From contig CM043958.1 of assembly GCA_014529385.2 (NCBI GenBank), positions 87,644,525 through 87,708,524 of the forward strand: a stretch of 64,000 nt of DNA. The letters run 5' to 3'. Below the pieces are notes generated by a model. It saw nothing but the letters and a program-made list of their open reading frames with translations, did not search any database and was not told where the DNA came from. Origin of the DNA: Adiantum capillus-veneris (lineage: Eukaryota; Streptophyta; Polypodiopsida; Polypodiales; Pteridaceae). Positions 22,059-34,530 of the stretch are shown here, in pieces; the first letter of the stretch is position 1, and each line of letters begins with the position of its first letter. Made by a program: the position numbers and the translations under genes.

Positions 22059-24240
22059 AGTCGATCATTAGGTGGTGAGTGACCTAGTTGTACAAAAAAA
22101 TCCTTTCCACGTATTTTGACACCCATACCATTTACACCTAGATAGTAAAGCAACTAGACGTAGGTTTAATGCTTAGTAGAGACTAGAGTCAAGGACCAGC
22201 AAATTCTACTCTTATAAGCAAAGAGAGCTTTGAGTGAAGTAAAAAAAGTATTTTGTTCTTTGATTTTCCCTATGCTTGAAAAGGATTGTTTCACCATACA
22301 TTTCGATGTCATTTTTGCCTTGTTAACTCATTTATATTTGTGAATACATTTCAGTTAATGAGAGTAGGTTAAGTAACAATCTCCACCATCGATTGGGCTT
22401 GAAAGGATCAGGGTAAAACCTGTTCAAATCCATATTTTGGTACCAGAGACCATAAATCTGAAAAATTTACAAAATTGATGGTCAAAGCTTCAAAGCTGAA
22501 TTAAACTCGACAAAACCTGGCAAAGAGCGATATACAAGCTTGCAAGAGGTAAACTGAATAGTTCTTTCCTAGACTGCTTGCCCAACATGGATCACGATCC
22601 ATGTACCTTTATGGCCAATTGACTAGAAATTACCCTCATTTGTTCAAACTGACTCTCAAACACCAAAATCTTGAGTCTCGCCAAAAATAGATTGCTAAAA
22701 GAACATCCAAATTAAGAAATTGGGCTAATCTGTACAAAACCTTGAAAATTAAGTAAAATTTAGGGGAACTGTAGTTGTCCAAATTCAAAAAGGGGCGAGA
22801 TTTGGGTTCAACAAGAGGTAAGGAACCAGCATGACAAATTTCATGACCAAATGCTTTCAAACATGGATCGCGATCCATGTACCAAATTGACATTTGAACA
22901 TGATAATTGACTAGTACACTCCTGAGAACAGAGGGAACAACTTTTCCAAAAGAGTCCACAACAAAAAAGTGTAAAAGATTGATCAAAACACCAAAAAATA
23001 GTTGATAGCCAAAACCTGCAAAGCAGATACAAAATCTTTCTTTTGGCTAGGCAAAAGTGGTAGAGATCCAAAAAGATTTGGGGGAGAGTATCACCATACC
23101 CAAGACTATTAGCTGACCAAATCTCATGTCAAAATGAGGCCCAACATGGATCACGATCCATGTACTCATTTGGATTTTGAGTTGAAAATTTTGACAAGTG
23201 AATAAATGGTAAGAATTGAAGAACATTCCCAAAACCACTATTGTGAAAAAGTTCAAAGCTTGGCTCAAAAAAGCAAAAAACAGTTCAAGATGAAAACCCT
23301 ATAACAAACCTAAGGATTGACTTTTGTTTGGCCTAAAAAGTCCAAATCCCACAAAAACCATATAGCAGATATCAGTGGACGAAGGGAAAGCTGTGTGCCA
23401 AGTTTCAGCGCAATCTCACACTTAGGTAAATGGATCGCGATCCATGTTCCTTTGTCACAGACTGAAACCAAACTTGCACCATAGCTAGAGCACATCATAG
23501 GGAGTCTAGTGGTCTTTTCAAAACTACAATGGGATATCAAAAACCAAATTAAAAGCCCAGTATTGCCAAGCATTCAAGGCAAGTGACAAAATTGACCTAA
23601 CCTCCAATCCAGAAATCCATTCTCAAAAATTTTAGTACCAAAGGACCTACTAATCATGTTGATTCTATTGGTACCAAGAAAAGTTAGTTTGGCCTCCCAA
23701 CATGGATTGCGATCCATGTTCCTCTGAGACATAATGAGAGAAGAATTTCACCACAGATAGAGAAAGTCTCCAGGACCCTGGTGGTCTTTTCAAAATTGAA
23801 ATTGGACTTGAATTGTGGATGTTATGAGAAAAATTGTGAAGTTATTGAAAACGTCATATAAAATTATGTTGATTGTAAGCTTGAACTAACAAGAGTGGCT
23901 GTAAACTCCTAGCCATCAAGCATTTGTTGACAAGTTACAAGTGCTAGAGAGTACGTCCCAACAAGTAAGAGAAATTAGAATGCAAATTAGCCAATAACGT
24001 AACAATGTTTGGGTTTTGTAAGATCAATTCTTCATGTATTTGTGATCAAGAAGATTGTACCAGAATAGGAATCCTAGTGAAAGAGACCAAGTGAGAAACC
24101 ACTCAACTAAAGGTAGTGTGAATTAAAACCCACTGCATTCGCTAGAAGCCATTTTAGAGGAAAGTTTCTTTGATACTTCATCAAAAAGATCATACACCAT
24201 AATGGTTGAGGAATTCAACAGGGTGAACTTTAAGGAAGAA
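22059..24240 (+). other. Family D leader, non-coding
   Basis: About 2.2 kb of AT-rich leader with no protein domain, carrying the palindrome array at 22585-23719. Confidence 0.6.
22585..23719. repeat. Array of five 20-bp palindromes, about 280 bp apart
   Basis: Copies at 22585, 22861, 23144, 23428 and 23700 (spacings 276, 283, 284, 272). The consensus is ACATGGATCGCGATCCATGT, perfectly symmetric; 22861 is exact. The others differ at one or two places, mostly in the central CG steps (TCACGA, TTGCGA). The sequence between copies has only scattered similarity, so the palindromes are kept much better than their surroundings. Confidence 0.92.
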
Positions 24241-24660
24241 ACTTCCATGGGGGCAGGTCCTTCCTGAACCGCATTTGACATCAAACTATTGTATCTAAAA
24301 TTTACATTTGAGAACGAGCTGAAGGCCAAAATCTATAAAGATGGAATGGACCGCTACTGTGTTAAGTTGGAAAACAAAACAAGCGAGTTCAAGGACCTTG
24401 TAGATGTGGAATATAGCAGAGACATATACTTTGACCGGAAAGGAATGATGTACCTAGTTGTACACAACCCCTTTATTGTGGACAAATGGGGATTGACTGG
24501 CACCAATGATAGGGTAGATGAGGAGTTAGTGGATGAACCACCCAAGTTGGACAAGCAAAACGCTGTGCTCAGGCACACTAACAAGACGGAGCAGCTTAAC
24601 ATAGACAACACTTATGTGGGGCTACATAAGTTCAATAATGGAGAACCAACACTCTAATAT
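24241..24660 (+). pseudogene. Family D early ORF with Y-x-D-x-x-G modules
   Basis: 122-residue open stretch (24289-24657) before gag. It contains DIYFDRKGMMYLV and AKIYKDGMDRYCVKLENK, two copies of a motif like Y-x-D-x-x-G-x-x-Y. The same kind of module is repeated several times in the ORF at 46301-48300 of the 10.6-kb element. I do not recognise the family. It ends in a segment (GLHKFNNGE) that lies in the tandem duplication at 24607-24913. Role unknown; position suggests an N-terminal gag extension or a separate leader protein. Confidence 0.5.
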
Positions 24661-24913
24661 AGATGTGATGAACCCCACATTGAGGAGGTGACCGACCACA
24701 AGAGACTATATGTTTTTACATACACAGAGGGGAGAAGTATCCAAGTGGGGCTATATAAGTTCAATAATATAGCAACACTTACGTGGGGCTGTATAAGTTC
24801 AATAATGGAGAACAAACACTTTAATATAGATGTGATGAACCCCACATTGAGAGCTGACTGACCACAAGAGACTATATGTTTTTACATACACAGAGGGGAG
24901 AAGTATCCAAGTG
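24607..24913 (+). repeat. Tandem duplication, about 165 bp, two copies
   Basis: Blocks ACACTTATGTGGGGCT... and ACACTTACGTGGGGCT... repeat with few differences, including the shared segments GATGTGATGAACCCCACATTG and ACACAGAGGGGAGAAGTATC. The first copy runs to about 24773 and the second from about 24774. Confidence 0.85.
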
Positions 24914-25117
24914 GTCATGATGGATAAGCATGGTTGTAAATACTCTCCTATAGATTGTAAGGAGCTAGAGCAATATACATACTTTGGTGGACCACTCTAC
25001 CAATATTATGTAAACCTCGAGCAAGTTAAACCCACGATGACTCAAACAAGACTATAAACTAGATACGTGAGTCTAGTAAGAACGAGAGTGGAAGATTCAT
25101 TTGGGCACCAATGATTC

Positions 25118-27500
25118 TTGAATGTAGGACCCATGGGATCAATGGGGTCTAGGGTTTCTTTGAACACACACAAGGCCAGTGATGCACCTGATTTGACTTA
25201 TGTAACTAGAACCCCTCCTACTATTACACGAGATCAAGTAGAACAACAATATGAAAGAATGAGGGAGAGGACACCAATTGTAGTGCCAAGGGGAGAATAC
25301 AAAACTAGAGAGGCCATATCAGGAGGACTAGGGATGGCTAGGATGGTTGCAGAGACTAGACACATGCGACCATCTCAAGTGGCCAAGTGTGTACCCAAAA
25401 AGTATAGTGGATCGAGGGATCCGTATGCTCATGTTTCAATCTTCAAACAAGTGTTGAGGAATGAACAAGTAACATATTTCCATACTAAATACGAAGGATT
25501 TGGATTGACCCTAGAAGGAACAGCCTTCATCTGGTTCCAACCATTAAACAATTAAGAATTCTCCTGCATAGAATAACTTCTATGAGAATTTACAGAGGAA
25601 TTCTCAAAGAGAGGGATTAAGGATAATATGGCCTCCCAAATCTATGCATTTAAACAAAAGGAGAAAGAAAAGGTGAAGGAAGCCTCGCTTTGATTTCAAC
25701 AATACATAGAAAGATGTCCTCCTAGAGAGCTACCTCAAGATGAGAGGCTACCAGTCATTTTCATAGAAGGATTGCAAAATGATACTCACAAAAAAGATCT
25801 GCACCTGAAGGCATGTGTTATGTTCGAGCAAGTCATGAAAGAGGCGTTGTATTTGGTAGACAATTGTAAAGCATATGGGGAGGTGACTAAGGACATAGAC
25901 CAAGGGATGAGTAGCACCTCTTCAACCACTGGTGAATCCACGTTGAAACTAGATGGGTAAAACCCAATTGTTTTGGATATTGATCAAATAATTGCGGAAT
26001 TGATCAGAAGGATGAACCAAGGAAACATGACGAACCCAAACACATGACAACAGCCCACATGGAAATGTGACACTTGTGGAGGAGACCATCCAACTCAGTG
26101 GTGCAACATACAGCCGATACCAGGAGCAAACATACAACGTGTATTGAAGTGGTGTGCTATCAAACAAAAATGGACAAACCATGAGACTAATGAATGTTTC
26201 TACAATAGAAACTATGTTAGAGAAAGATCATATGGGCCACCTAGAGGGCAACAATTGCCACCACCTCCAAGATACCAAGTAGGACAAAATAACGCAATCC
26301 ATGGCAGGAAAGACCTTAACCTCTTTTGTGACATTAGTGTCCTTTACCTCAGGAAAACAGAGCCATGGTGAGAATTTCACAACCCATAGAGGCACCTGTG
26401 GATTAGAGTATGCTATAGGTAGTTGCATACCGATAAGATTTTGACAGCTCAAGGTTTAGACAGTAGTGCCTAGGCTTCTGAAGGACAAATTCCATGGATA
26501 GGTTTTGAAGGGATGTCAAAATAATCATACATGACACAACCAACAAAAACCGATTACCTGTTCGATGAAAATATGCTCATGTTCATGGAAAATCAGAACT
26601 ATAGACCTAGGGGATACCCTCCTAGAACCGAACAGCGCGATGGGGACTCCAAAAACTTCCCCACCACTAGTAGGACCAAGCTATGAATGTGGTGATGATC
26701 ATTGGGCAAGAATTTTTCCACACATAGGAGAGAGTATCAAACTCTTTGGGTACTATGAGGGATGTACAAATGACCATCTAATTCAACAATGTGCAGAAAA
26801 CCCTGATAACAAAGGGAAGGCTACCATGAACAAAATTGGAATTGTATCAAGCTTCTGTGGATCATTAATGGAATTAGCAATTTGATGAATTCGGTAGCGA
26901 GACCAAAAGCGTAGGAGGCAACATGGAATATAACTATGGGAGACAAAAACATCCCACCTTGCCAAAGGGAATTTGTCGGTTAGGACCCCTAGGAAATCCT
27001 AGAAGGCAAAAAAGGACAAGATGAAAGCCAAAAGAATAAAATAAAAATTAGCTTTAGAAACCAAATTGAAGCAAACAGAAGAATAGTTGAGAGTGAAAAG
27101 GGACCATAAAGAAAAGATTGATGTAGTAAAACCATCAGTGATACCTTTGGGAGGTTTGGTCTTGGTGGAAAAGGTCTTTGAGCCATTAGATGCGATTTTG
27201 AAGGCTTATGAAGCTAGGCTAAATCCCAACCAGGCGTAGGAGCATACATGGTTAATATATCCTTATCCAGGGTATGAAGAAGAGAGGTTGCAGATGTGCA
27301 AGGAGCTCATCCAGGTGGCCCAAGCTCTAATGGAACCACATGTCCCTATTTCTCCAAGGACTGAGGTATTGATCCATGAAAGAATCCAGAAGTTGGAGAA
27401 TCAAGGTATCAAAAACAGAAACCAAAAAGAACTAGTAGTTGAAACACCAATATATACGAGGGTGGTAGCCAATACCACAGATGGGGTGCGTGTATAGGCA
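25118..27500 (+). pseudogene. Family D gag relic
   Basis: The core gag domain is in 25118-25555: KYSGSRDPYAHVSIFKQVL ... FGLTLEGTAFIWFQPL, matching the gypsy gag pattern (F-x-G-x-x-D-P-x-x-H, then F-x-x-T-L-x-G-x-A-x-x-W-F). Gag continues in broken frames. Three Cys/His knuckle-like segments follow: CDTCGGDHPTQWC (about 26070), CAIKQKWTNHETNEC (26150-26200) and CTNDHLIQQC (about 26763-26795). Downstream pieces at 26980-27500 are charged and lysine-rich. Multiple stops make this non-functional. Confidence 0.75.
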
Positions 27501-28059
27501 GTTATGCCAATTTCAAAAGTAGAAAACAATGGCCATAGGATCTCTGGAAGGATATCAAAAACAAAAAATATCAAAGTGCAACGCTTGAGTCAGCCCCTAT
27601 CACTGAGATCCATCTAGAACATAAGTTCTACACGAGTGATATCCAATTACTATATGGTGATGCACGTACAGAAATGTCAGAAGACAAGAAACCTCAGTCT
27701 TTGAAAACGTTACCTTTTTTCATTGGCAACCATGAAACAAGATAAAAAATTAGAGAAGTACCATCTCAATGGAAATATGGTCCTAAGATGATAGACACTA
27801 AAACTCTTCATGAGTTGATGTCATCTCCTATCCATTGTACGCTAATTCTATTTGAGTTACTGCATGTAAAACCTCATCTTTGGGAAGAAGTGGAATTTTT
27901 TTGGGAGAAAATAGGGCTGATAATTTTGCAACAAATTGTTTCTCCAAAAACATCAAATAACCAGACATCAAAATAGACTAAACCAGAGCCAGTACCAGTG
28001 AATAAGGTGGGAGACTACTGTGATGGATAAGAAGGAAACACTACCTTGCCTGTGGAATA

Positions 28060-28434
28060 CAAAGCAATAAAAATGGTTGCTATATTAGATAGTGGGACTG
28101 AAATTCCATAGCAACCAAGGCATTGTGGCAAAATGGGCAAAAGCTTGCTTTAAGAAAAACCCGAATGAAACTGCAATTAGCAGATGGATACCTGGAGAGA
28201 TCTATTGGTATTTTGGAGCGAATCGTAGTATCCTCTTGTGGAATTGCATATGAACACACCTTTGCTATAATGATTTTTTATGAGAGCAGCAATTTTGGTA
28301 TCATATTGAGCAGACTGTTCATGCGTCAGCTCAAAATGGTACAAGATTGGGGCTATGACTATATCTACTTAAGACACAAGGATGTCACTACAAAGATCAG
28401 TGTCAAAGATCATAGTGATAGAGATTTTGAATGA
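28060..28434 (+). pseudogene. Family D retropepsin-like protease
   Basis: VAILDSGTEIP at about 28075-28110 gives the catalytic D-S-G. A stop follows within a few residues, and the rest (LQLADGYLERSIG ... YESSNFGIILSR) continues in another frame at 28123-28434 with the FGIILSR segment standing for the usual I-L-G motif. Position between gag and RT is standard. Confidence 0.7.
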
Positions 28435-29739
28435 ACCCCTTGGGAAGAGTTAAACTCCACAACTGAGCAGGAAGGGAAAATACCCACTTGGCTACAAAAC
28501 AAAGTGCACATTTGGATGTGTGGATCTTCGGAGTGTGGAAGTTTGGAAAAAGAAGATTGTATTCATGACAGACTAGTACAAGATCAGGCGTATGTACCAA
28601 AGCCTTTTTTGAAAGAGATGTTCGAACCTTTTGATGGCATCAGATGTTGGCCACCCTTGATGTGTGTGTGAATGAAGTAACACTGACTAAATTCTGTGAT
28701 GAGGAAGGATAGGATATAATTCCATTCCAAATTATGAGTGTCATCTTAAATCCAAAATCAGGATGAGAAGGACCTGACTTGGAGGGAGTTACAGATTGCA
28801 GACGCATAGTGGATGAGATATCCATGAGGGACCTTGATGAAACTGATGTGAGGAAGCATTCCAAGTCTCCACGGACAAACCTCTAGAAGAAAACGTGGAC
28901 CTCCATAAGGGACCTTGATTAAATTGATGAGGAAGGATTCGTAGTCTCCACGGAAAAACCTTTAGAAGACAACACGGATGATGAGCATTTTGGTAGCTCA
29001 GATAAGGACATCGAACATAGGGATCAACAAGCGGTCTATTACAATTTTCCCAACCAAAAACCACAAAGACAAAAAAGGTATCTAAATAGACTCATGAACA
29101 AACGAAATAAAACAAGAGAAAATCATGTACCTCTTTTAAACAACAAAACACAGTATTTGAGGCTGGTCAAAGCAACTGATTGCCTTAAAGATGAGATATC
29201 AAAGAGGTTCATGAAACCCAACTCAACAAAAAAGAACTTGAAAAAGAAAAGCAAACCAAAATCACAAGAAAAAAATATCTCTAGAAAGTCAACAAAATTA
29301 TAAAAAACAGAGCGCAAACATAGATACAATGAAATAAAGAAAAACTTTGAAAGAAGTTTGGACAACGAAGTTGGAGACTGATGTGATGAATCCAACAATG
29401 ATAGGTTTGATGCACCTTCCCACCACAAAAAGTACACTATTCAAGACAAAAAAATTGTAGTTTAGAAGTCGAAGTGAGACCCAAAGGAACCTGGAACCTC
29501 ATATGATGGGCCAAAAAAAGCCAAGTGTATAGACTAGCAGAACCAGTCAAGGAACCTAAGATGGAATACATTGCCACAGACCTCACGGGAGAAGAATAGC
29601 AACTATTGATAGCAACACTCCAATGATATAAAGACGTGTTTGCATGGTCATACAAATACCTAAAGAGAATAGATCCAGAGATCTGTCAACACACGATACC
29701 CCTTAAAGTGATGCCAAATCATGCAAACAACGTCCTTAG
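28435..29739 (+). other. Family D protease-RT spacer
   Basis: Broken, lysine- and acid-rich coding-like sequence with no domain I can name. A diverged direct repeat, GAGGGACCTTGATGAAACTGATG / AGGGACCTTGATTAAATTGATG in type, lies at about 28825-28930. Its unit is about 83 bp. Confidence 0.45.
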
Positions 29740-30278
29740 ATGTACAATGAGACATTTGCAAAAAAGATTAAGGAAGAAATACACAAACTCAAGGATGTAG
29801 AGTTTATCTATGAGATTGAACACATCGATTGGGTGTCCCCAGTTGTGGTAATGCCCAAAAAGAATGAAAAGTTATGGGTCTGTGTGAACCTCAAACAGGT
29901 AAATGCTTTACCATCAAGGACCATTATCCCCTACCAATAACAGACCATGTGATTGAGAGAGTTGTAGGAAAGGAGGCTTATAGATGGGTTCTTAGGCTAC
30001 AAGCAATTGACCATAAAACCAAAAGATCAACATAAAACAACTTTTGCAATAGAGTGGGGCATATTTGCATACAGGGTGATGCCTTTTGGTCTGACGAATG
30101 CCCTTGCCACTTTTTAGAGACTAATGAGTTATGCATTCAAGGAGTATCTCATGCAACTTTTGGAGATATACATGGATGATCTATGTGTGCATTCTCAGTT
30201 GAGAAGTGAGCACATAACATACTTGGAAAAAGTGTAGATATTATCATATTTGCTTAAATCCTAAAAAAATGTGTCTTC
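29740..30278 (+). pseudogene. Family D reverse transcriptase
   Basis: EIEHIDWVSPVVVMPKKNEK and VCVNLKQVNA match the gypsy RT fingers (S-P-V-V-x-V-x-K-K). The catalytic IYMDDLCVHS lies at about 30165-30190, preceded by a frame-broken FGLTNA-like segment. At least two frame changes occur between 29940 and 30280. Confidence 0.85.
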
Positions 30279-31023
30279 ATGGTAAGACAAGGTAAAATCT
30301 TGGGACACATTGTGTCCAAAAATGGGATTTCCACTGATCAAGATAAGATACAGGTGATCGCTTTACTTCCTAGACCAACAAGGATAAAGGAAGTACATGC
30401 ATTTATGGGTCATTGTGGGTATTATAGGTGCTTCATATACATGTATGACGTAATATCTAAGCCTCTGTATGCTCTCATTACCAAATTTGAGTGGACGGAG
30501 GAATGTGAGAAGGCTTTTCACAAATTGAAGCAGAGATTAATTTCTACTCCAATTTTCCAAGCCCTTAATTGGAACAAGATCTTCCATGTACATGTAGATG
30601 CATCAGCCTATGCCATAGGGTGCATATTAGCCCAACCTAGAGAGAAAAAATGGATTTCCCCATTTGTTATTCTAGTAGGTAGCTAACCAACGTAGATAAA
30701 AATTATCCCACTATGGAGAGAGAGGGCCTAGGAATGATATATGCTGTCAAATAATTTAGACACTACCTTCTTGCGAACAAGTTTGTTTTCTTCGTAGATC
30801 ACAAAGCACTGTTGTATCTGGTAAACAAACCTTGGAACACAGGAAGGATTGTGTGCTGGTTTGTAATATTGCTTGAGTTTGATTTCACTGTAGTTGTAAA
30901 AAAAGGAACGACACACAAGCAAGCCGATCATCTTTTGAGATTGTTCCATGGAGAAGCACCTAAAGGTACTAATGATGACCTTCCAGATTTGTGTCTGTTT
31001 AACGTTGAAATGGTTCCAAGGTA
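30279..31023 (+). pseudogene. Family D RNase H
   Basis: KILGHIVSKNGIS and HAFMGHCGYYRCFI close the RT connection domain. FHVHVDASAYAIGCILAQ carries the RNase H catalytic Asp. VFFVDHKALLYLVNK and KQADHLLRL complete the domain. One stop cluster lies at about 30684-30760. This is the order expected for a gypsy element. Confidence 0.85.
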
Positions 31024-31160
31024 GAGTGAAGAGGTCATCCCTCTACTCACCATATTATCATTACAAGTAGAAAGAAAACCATCAATCATTCATCATACCA
31101 AAAATCTCTAGCTTTTAGTTGAACAGCTTTACAAGAAAGTAAGGACGGGATTTTGAGACT

Positions 31161-32160
31161 ATGTGTACATCCGAACAAGAACAAATACTACCTGAAACTT
31201 GCTCATTACAACACACAGGGTTTCATTATGGTAAAACACAAACATATCAAAGTTTAATGAGACTTGGGGTCTACTGGCAAAACATGGAAAAAATTGTCCT
31301 TAATTACGTAAAATCATGTGGAGCTTGTAAAAAGCAATCGCCAATGGAACATGCCACACTCTCTATAGTAGTTGGAGTACTTACATTATCGAGTACTTAA
31401 ACGCCAAGGCCTTCCTAGAACAAGCACACTCAAGAAAACACACTTAGGCTAGCCAGATGGACATTTTTCTGCTGACAAAACTGCAAAACTAATACTTCAT
31501 GCAGGAATATGGAGGCCAACACTCTTCAGAGATGCGGAGACATAGGTAAAACAGTGTGATGAATGCCAACGCACTAAAGCACCTCTGTGGAGAGATGAAA
31601 TTCCATTACGGCTAATGATACAAGTTTGAGCCTTTGCCAAGTGGGGCATAGATTTTATAGGCCCCATCATACCTCCTGCATACCGCACACACACTCAACA
31701 TATCATAGTAGCGACAGATTATTTGACCAAATGGGTGCAAGAAAAAGCAACACAAAAAAAAAATGCACGGACTACGGCACAGTTCCTACTAAAAAACATC
31801 TTTACTAGATATGGCCTACCCATTGAGATTGTGAGTGATCAAGGAACACACTTTGTGAACACCGTCATTGAAATCTTACTTGACAAATTCATGGAAGGTT
31901 CATCACAAATCAACACCCTACCACCCCCAAGCTAACGAACAAGCAGAGAGTACCAATAAAATCTTATACACGGTGCTAACCAAAATAGTGAGTGACTCAA
32001 GAACTGATTGGGACCTAAAGCTACACTCAAAATTATGGGCTTATAGGGTAGCATTTAAAACTTCCATAGGAGCCACTCAATTTAACCATGTGTTCGGAAT
32101 CAATGCAATTCTACCCATGGAATTCTTGATTCCCACACTTCGAGTCACAACATAGTTAGG
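31161..32160 (+). pseudogene. Family D integrase, with two H2C2-like fingers
   Basis: A first zinc-binding stretch, HYGKTQTYQSLMRLGVYW ... CGACKK, is at 31210-31340. A second, HFSADKTAKLI ... CDECQRTKA, is at about 31460-31580 in another frame. The core follows: WGIDFIGPI, IVATDYLTKWVQ, IVSDQGTHFVN, then YHPQANEQAEST with the catalytic Glu region, and WAYRVAFKTSIG. D, D and E positions are present but split across frames. Two consecutive H2C2-like modules are unusual. Confidence 0.82.
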
Positions 32161-32260
32161 GTGGACGGGACATGAACTATCTAAAAGGCTAGACATCTTG
32201 GAGCAACTAGATGAAACTAGATTAAGGGCGATAGCAGGAATATATGCTCAAAAATGACAA

Positions 32261-32530
32261 ATGAAGGCTTTCCATGACCAACATGTAATTAGCAAGGAGT
32301 TTGAAAAAGGGGATTACGTTTTCTTGTATATCCTAAAGCAACACTTCAAAAAACTCAAAAAGCGAGGGATGGGGCCTTTTGTAATACATGACACATCGCA
32401 AAGTGGCGCCATCGAGCTTGCAACATTGGTAGGTGAGGAGATGCCTAGTTTGATAAGTGGGTGTAGGTTGAAAAATTATCTTCTCCCATTAAAACAAGAA
32501 CAACTACAAACAATTCATGCGACAGAATAG
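32261..32530 (+). pseudogene. Family D integrase C-terminal domain
   Basis: EFEKGDYVFLYI and KRGMGPFVI resemble the GPY/F-type C-terminal region of gypsy integrases (G-P-F-x-I), followed by basic LKNYLLPLK. No chromodomain seen. Confidence 0.6.
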
Positions 32531-32716
32531 TGGAAAAATTGAGCCCATGCTAATCAAGAACATGCTAAAGAAGAAGCCTGGATCAGAATATTAAAGTGAA
32601 AGGAACAAGAAAACCATAAGGAAAATTGGTGGCAAGGCAAAGGCCTCAATCTTCATCCAATAGCATCAATTCAAACGGAGCCTACATGGTTAGGTGGCAT
32701 AGATCTACAATTTTTT

Positions 32717-33106
32717 TTGCAACTTCATGATGGTTCAACCGAGCGCCCATTAGTAGACACTGGAGCACGAGCAAATGTCATCAACTACTCAACATTTTTA
32801 AAAATGACAAAGGAACCTCTAACGCCAAATACTATCGGGTTGAAGGTGGCCAACCAAGGAACAATGAACAATCTGGGAGTGTCATGGATGCGCACATATA
32901 AAGCCACATTGAATTGGCAGAATAATACCTTACAACTCATGTTAGATGACACATCTTTCACCACACCATTTGCACAGTCAGATCACCTATGGGAACCTCT
33001 TCTACCAACACTTGAACCTATACCACAGTATTCTACAAAGGCGAACAAGAAAATATGGGTAAAAAATCCATTACACAAGCCCATCCGAAGAAAATATGGA
33101 CCCTAA
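32717..33106 (+). pseudogene. Extra retropepsin-like ORF downstream of integrase
   Basis: 130-codon open frame with PLVDTGARANVINYSTFLKM, which has the aspartic-protease D-T-G followed by the usual hydrophobic stretch, then GLKVANQG and TLQLMLDD. The element already has a D-S-G protease upstream of RT, so this would be a second one in an unusual place. It could instead be an additional ORF with a DTG-like motif and no activity. The frame is open throughout, unlike the rest of the element. It ends with a basic tail. Confidence 0.6.
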
Positions 33107-33612
33107 AGATGTTGTACTAAAATTCAACCTACACCAATCCACCCAACCCCAACAAATCAAACCCAACAAAAAAAGCTACAAATTTTGTTAAGACCACAAA
33201 GCCAATACAACCAAACCATCAACAACCCACGAAAGTCATTTGGAACTAGAGACTAAAACCAACTTGCCAACGGAATAACTCATAATCCACATCAAAGCAT
33301 TTTGAGTGGCTTCCATAAAAAATCCATCAATCTAAAGAATATGTAGTGTCAAAACTACGAGGTTTCATTGTCAAAGACGATGCGTCCAACTTCTTTTGTT
33401 TGGACCACGAAGCTTCAAACCAAGCTCATCAACAATAGCCCTTGGACATACAGTTTAGAATCCACATCTTGCACCACATTTTTTTACCCAATGCATATCT
33501 TCCATTCGCATCCTAGAGCCACAGTTTACGGCTATGCATAAACACTTACTTCGTACCCATGCACCTTGACACATGTTCGTCCGGGGGACAACTCACTGTG
33601 GGAAGGGGGGGA
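33107..33612 (+). other. Family D 3' untranslated region and purine tract
   Basis: Non-coding; ends in GGGAAGGGGGGGAAC at about 33599-33613, a good polypurine tract. The 10.6-kb element has a similar tract before its 3' LTR (AGGAAGGGGGGAA). No LTR copy follows here. Confidence 0.6.
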
Positions 33613-33959
33613 ACTAGCAACAAGATGATCATCATTCTATATTTTTTTTTTCTTGTTATTTATTTTCTTTTAACAAATTTGTAGAGCTTTATAGATCTTG
33701 GCAGGCATAACAATGAGCCATATTGATACCATTCATAAAAAATAAGATGCCGCAAGCGGAGAATATGTATATATGAGTGATTAAAATAATTTTGGCAAAA
33801 TTTTGGCCAATTAATAATAATAATTACGTGTATTTTTTTATTTTCAAAAGCTAAAAAACTAAAAAGGGTATAATAAAGAAATCTAATAAGTCGAGCCAAA
33901 AATGTAAAAATTAACTTTTAAGAGCAACGGCTTCAAACATGGCATATATGGAAACGTTT
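33613..33959. other. Non-coding, AT-rich
   Basis: No gene, no match to the family D LTR. Poly-T run near 33640-33652. Confidence 0.5.
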
Positions 33960-34164
33960 GACACAGGACGAATTTTTTGAAGGATCAAAACTGTAGATTA
34001 AAGACCATTGCCAATTGGTCGACCGAATACCCGAATGAGGAACGGTTCGAACCGCAGGTGATATGAACATGAAGATATGAGCAATGGAGGTAAGTATGAA
34101 TGGGCATTCCAAGTAGGTAGGGAACATATAATCAAAATGGGACAAGTAAAGCTCATTTTCATTC

Positions 34165-34232
<68 letters not shown>
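33960..34232 (+). repeat. Direct repeat copy 1 with (GA)n tail
   Basis: About 210 bp followed by a GA microsatellite (34168-34232). The same block with the same tail is at 35470-35736. Shared segments include GACCATTGCCAATTGGTCGA (copy 2: GACCATTACC...) and GGTAAGTATGAATGGGCATT. Confidence 0.9.
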
Positions 34233-34234
<2 letters not shown>

Positions 34235-34530
34235 AGAGAAGTTTAGAGAGTCCTGTCGTGTTTCTGCCTGCTACGACCACCATAGTCGTCCTTACTACAC
34301 CAGATCTGACAGGTATGATCATTAACCCTACAAGAAAACTTTTATACGCTCCACACCGCACCAAGAACACCAAAACCACATATCAAATCAAAATCAAGAC
34401 AAAAATTTTGCAAATTGTCAGAACCAATGGGGAAGTCCAAAAGTTCTCCAAATCCAAAACCCTCTCATCAGTAGATTCCTGGCAACTGACAGAATCATCC
34501 CATGCAAAAACAATTGCAAAAGGAGTTAAA

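Larger units (their letters stand above)
21165..33612 (+). mobile_element. Gypsy family D element, about 12.4 kb, without recognised 3' LTR
   Basis: Order on the plus strand: LTR, Asp-type primer site, leader with palindrome array, module ORF, gag, protease, RT, RNase H, integrase, extra protease-like ORF, purine tract. The Asp-type primer site and large size resemble Athila/Tat-type gypsy elements. All coding parts have stops or frameshifts. The sequence after the purine tract (from 33613) is not a recognisable copy of 21165-22039, so the right end is rearranged or truncated. Confidence 0.75.

Noticed and set aside
22585-23719. Palindrome arrays as a CRISPR array
   Set aside because: Spacing near 280 bp is far too long, the host is a eukaryote and the units lie in LTR-element leaders.
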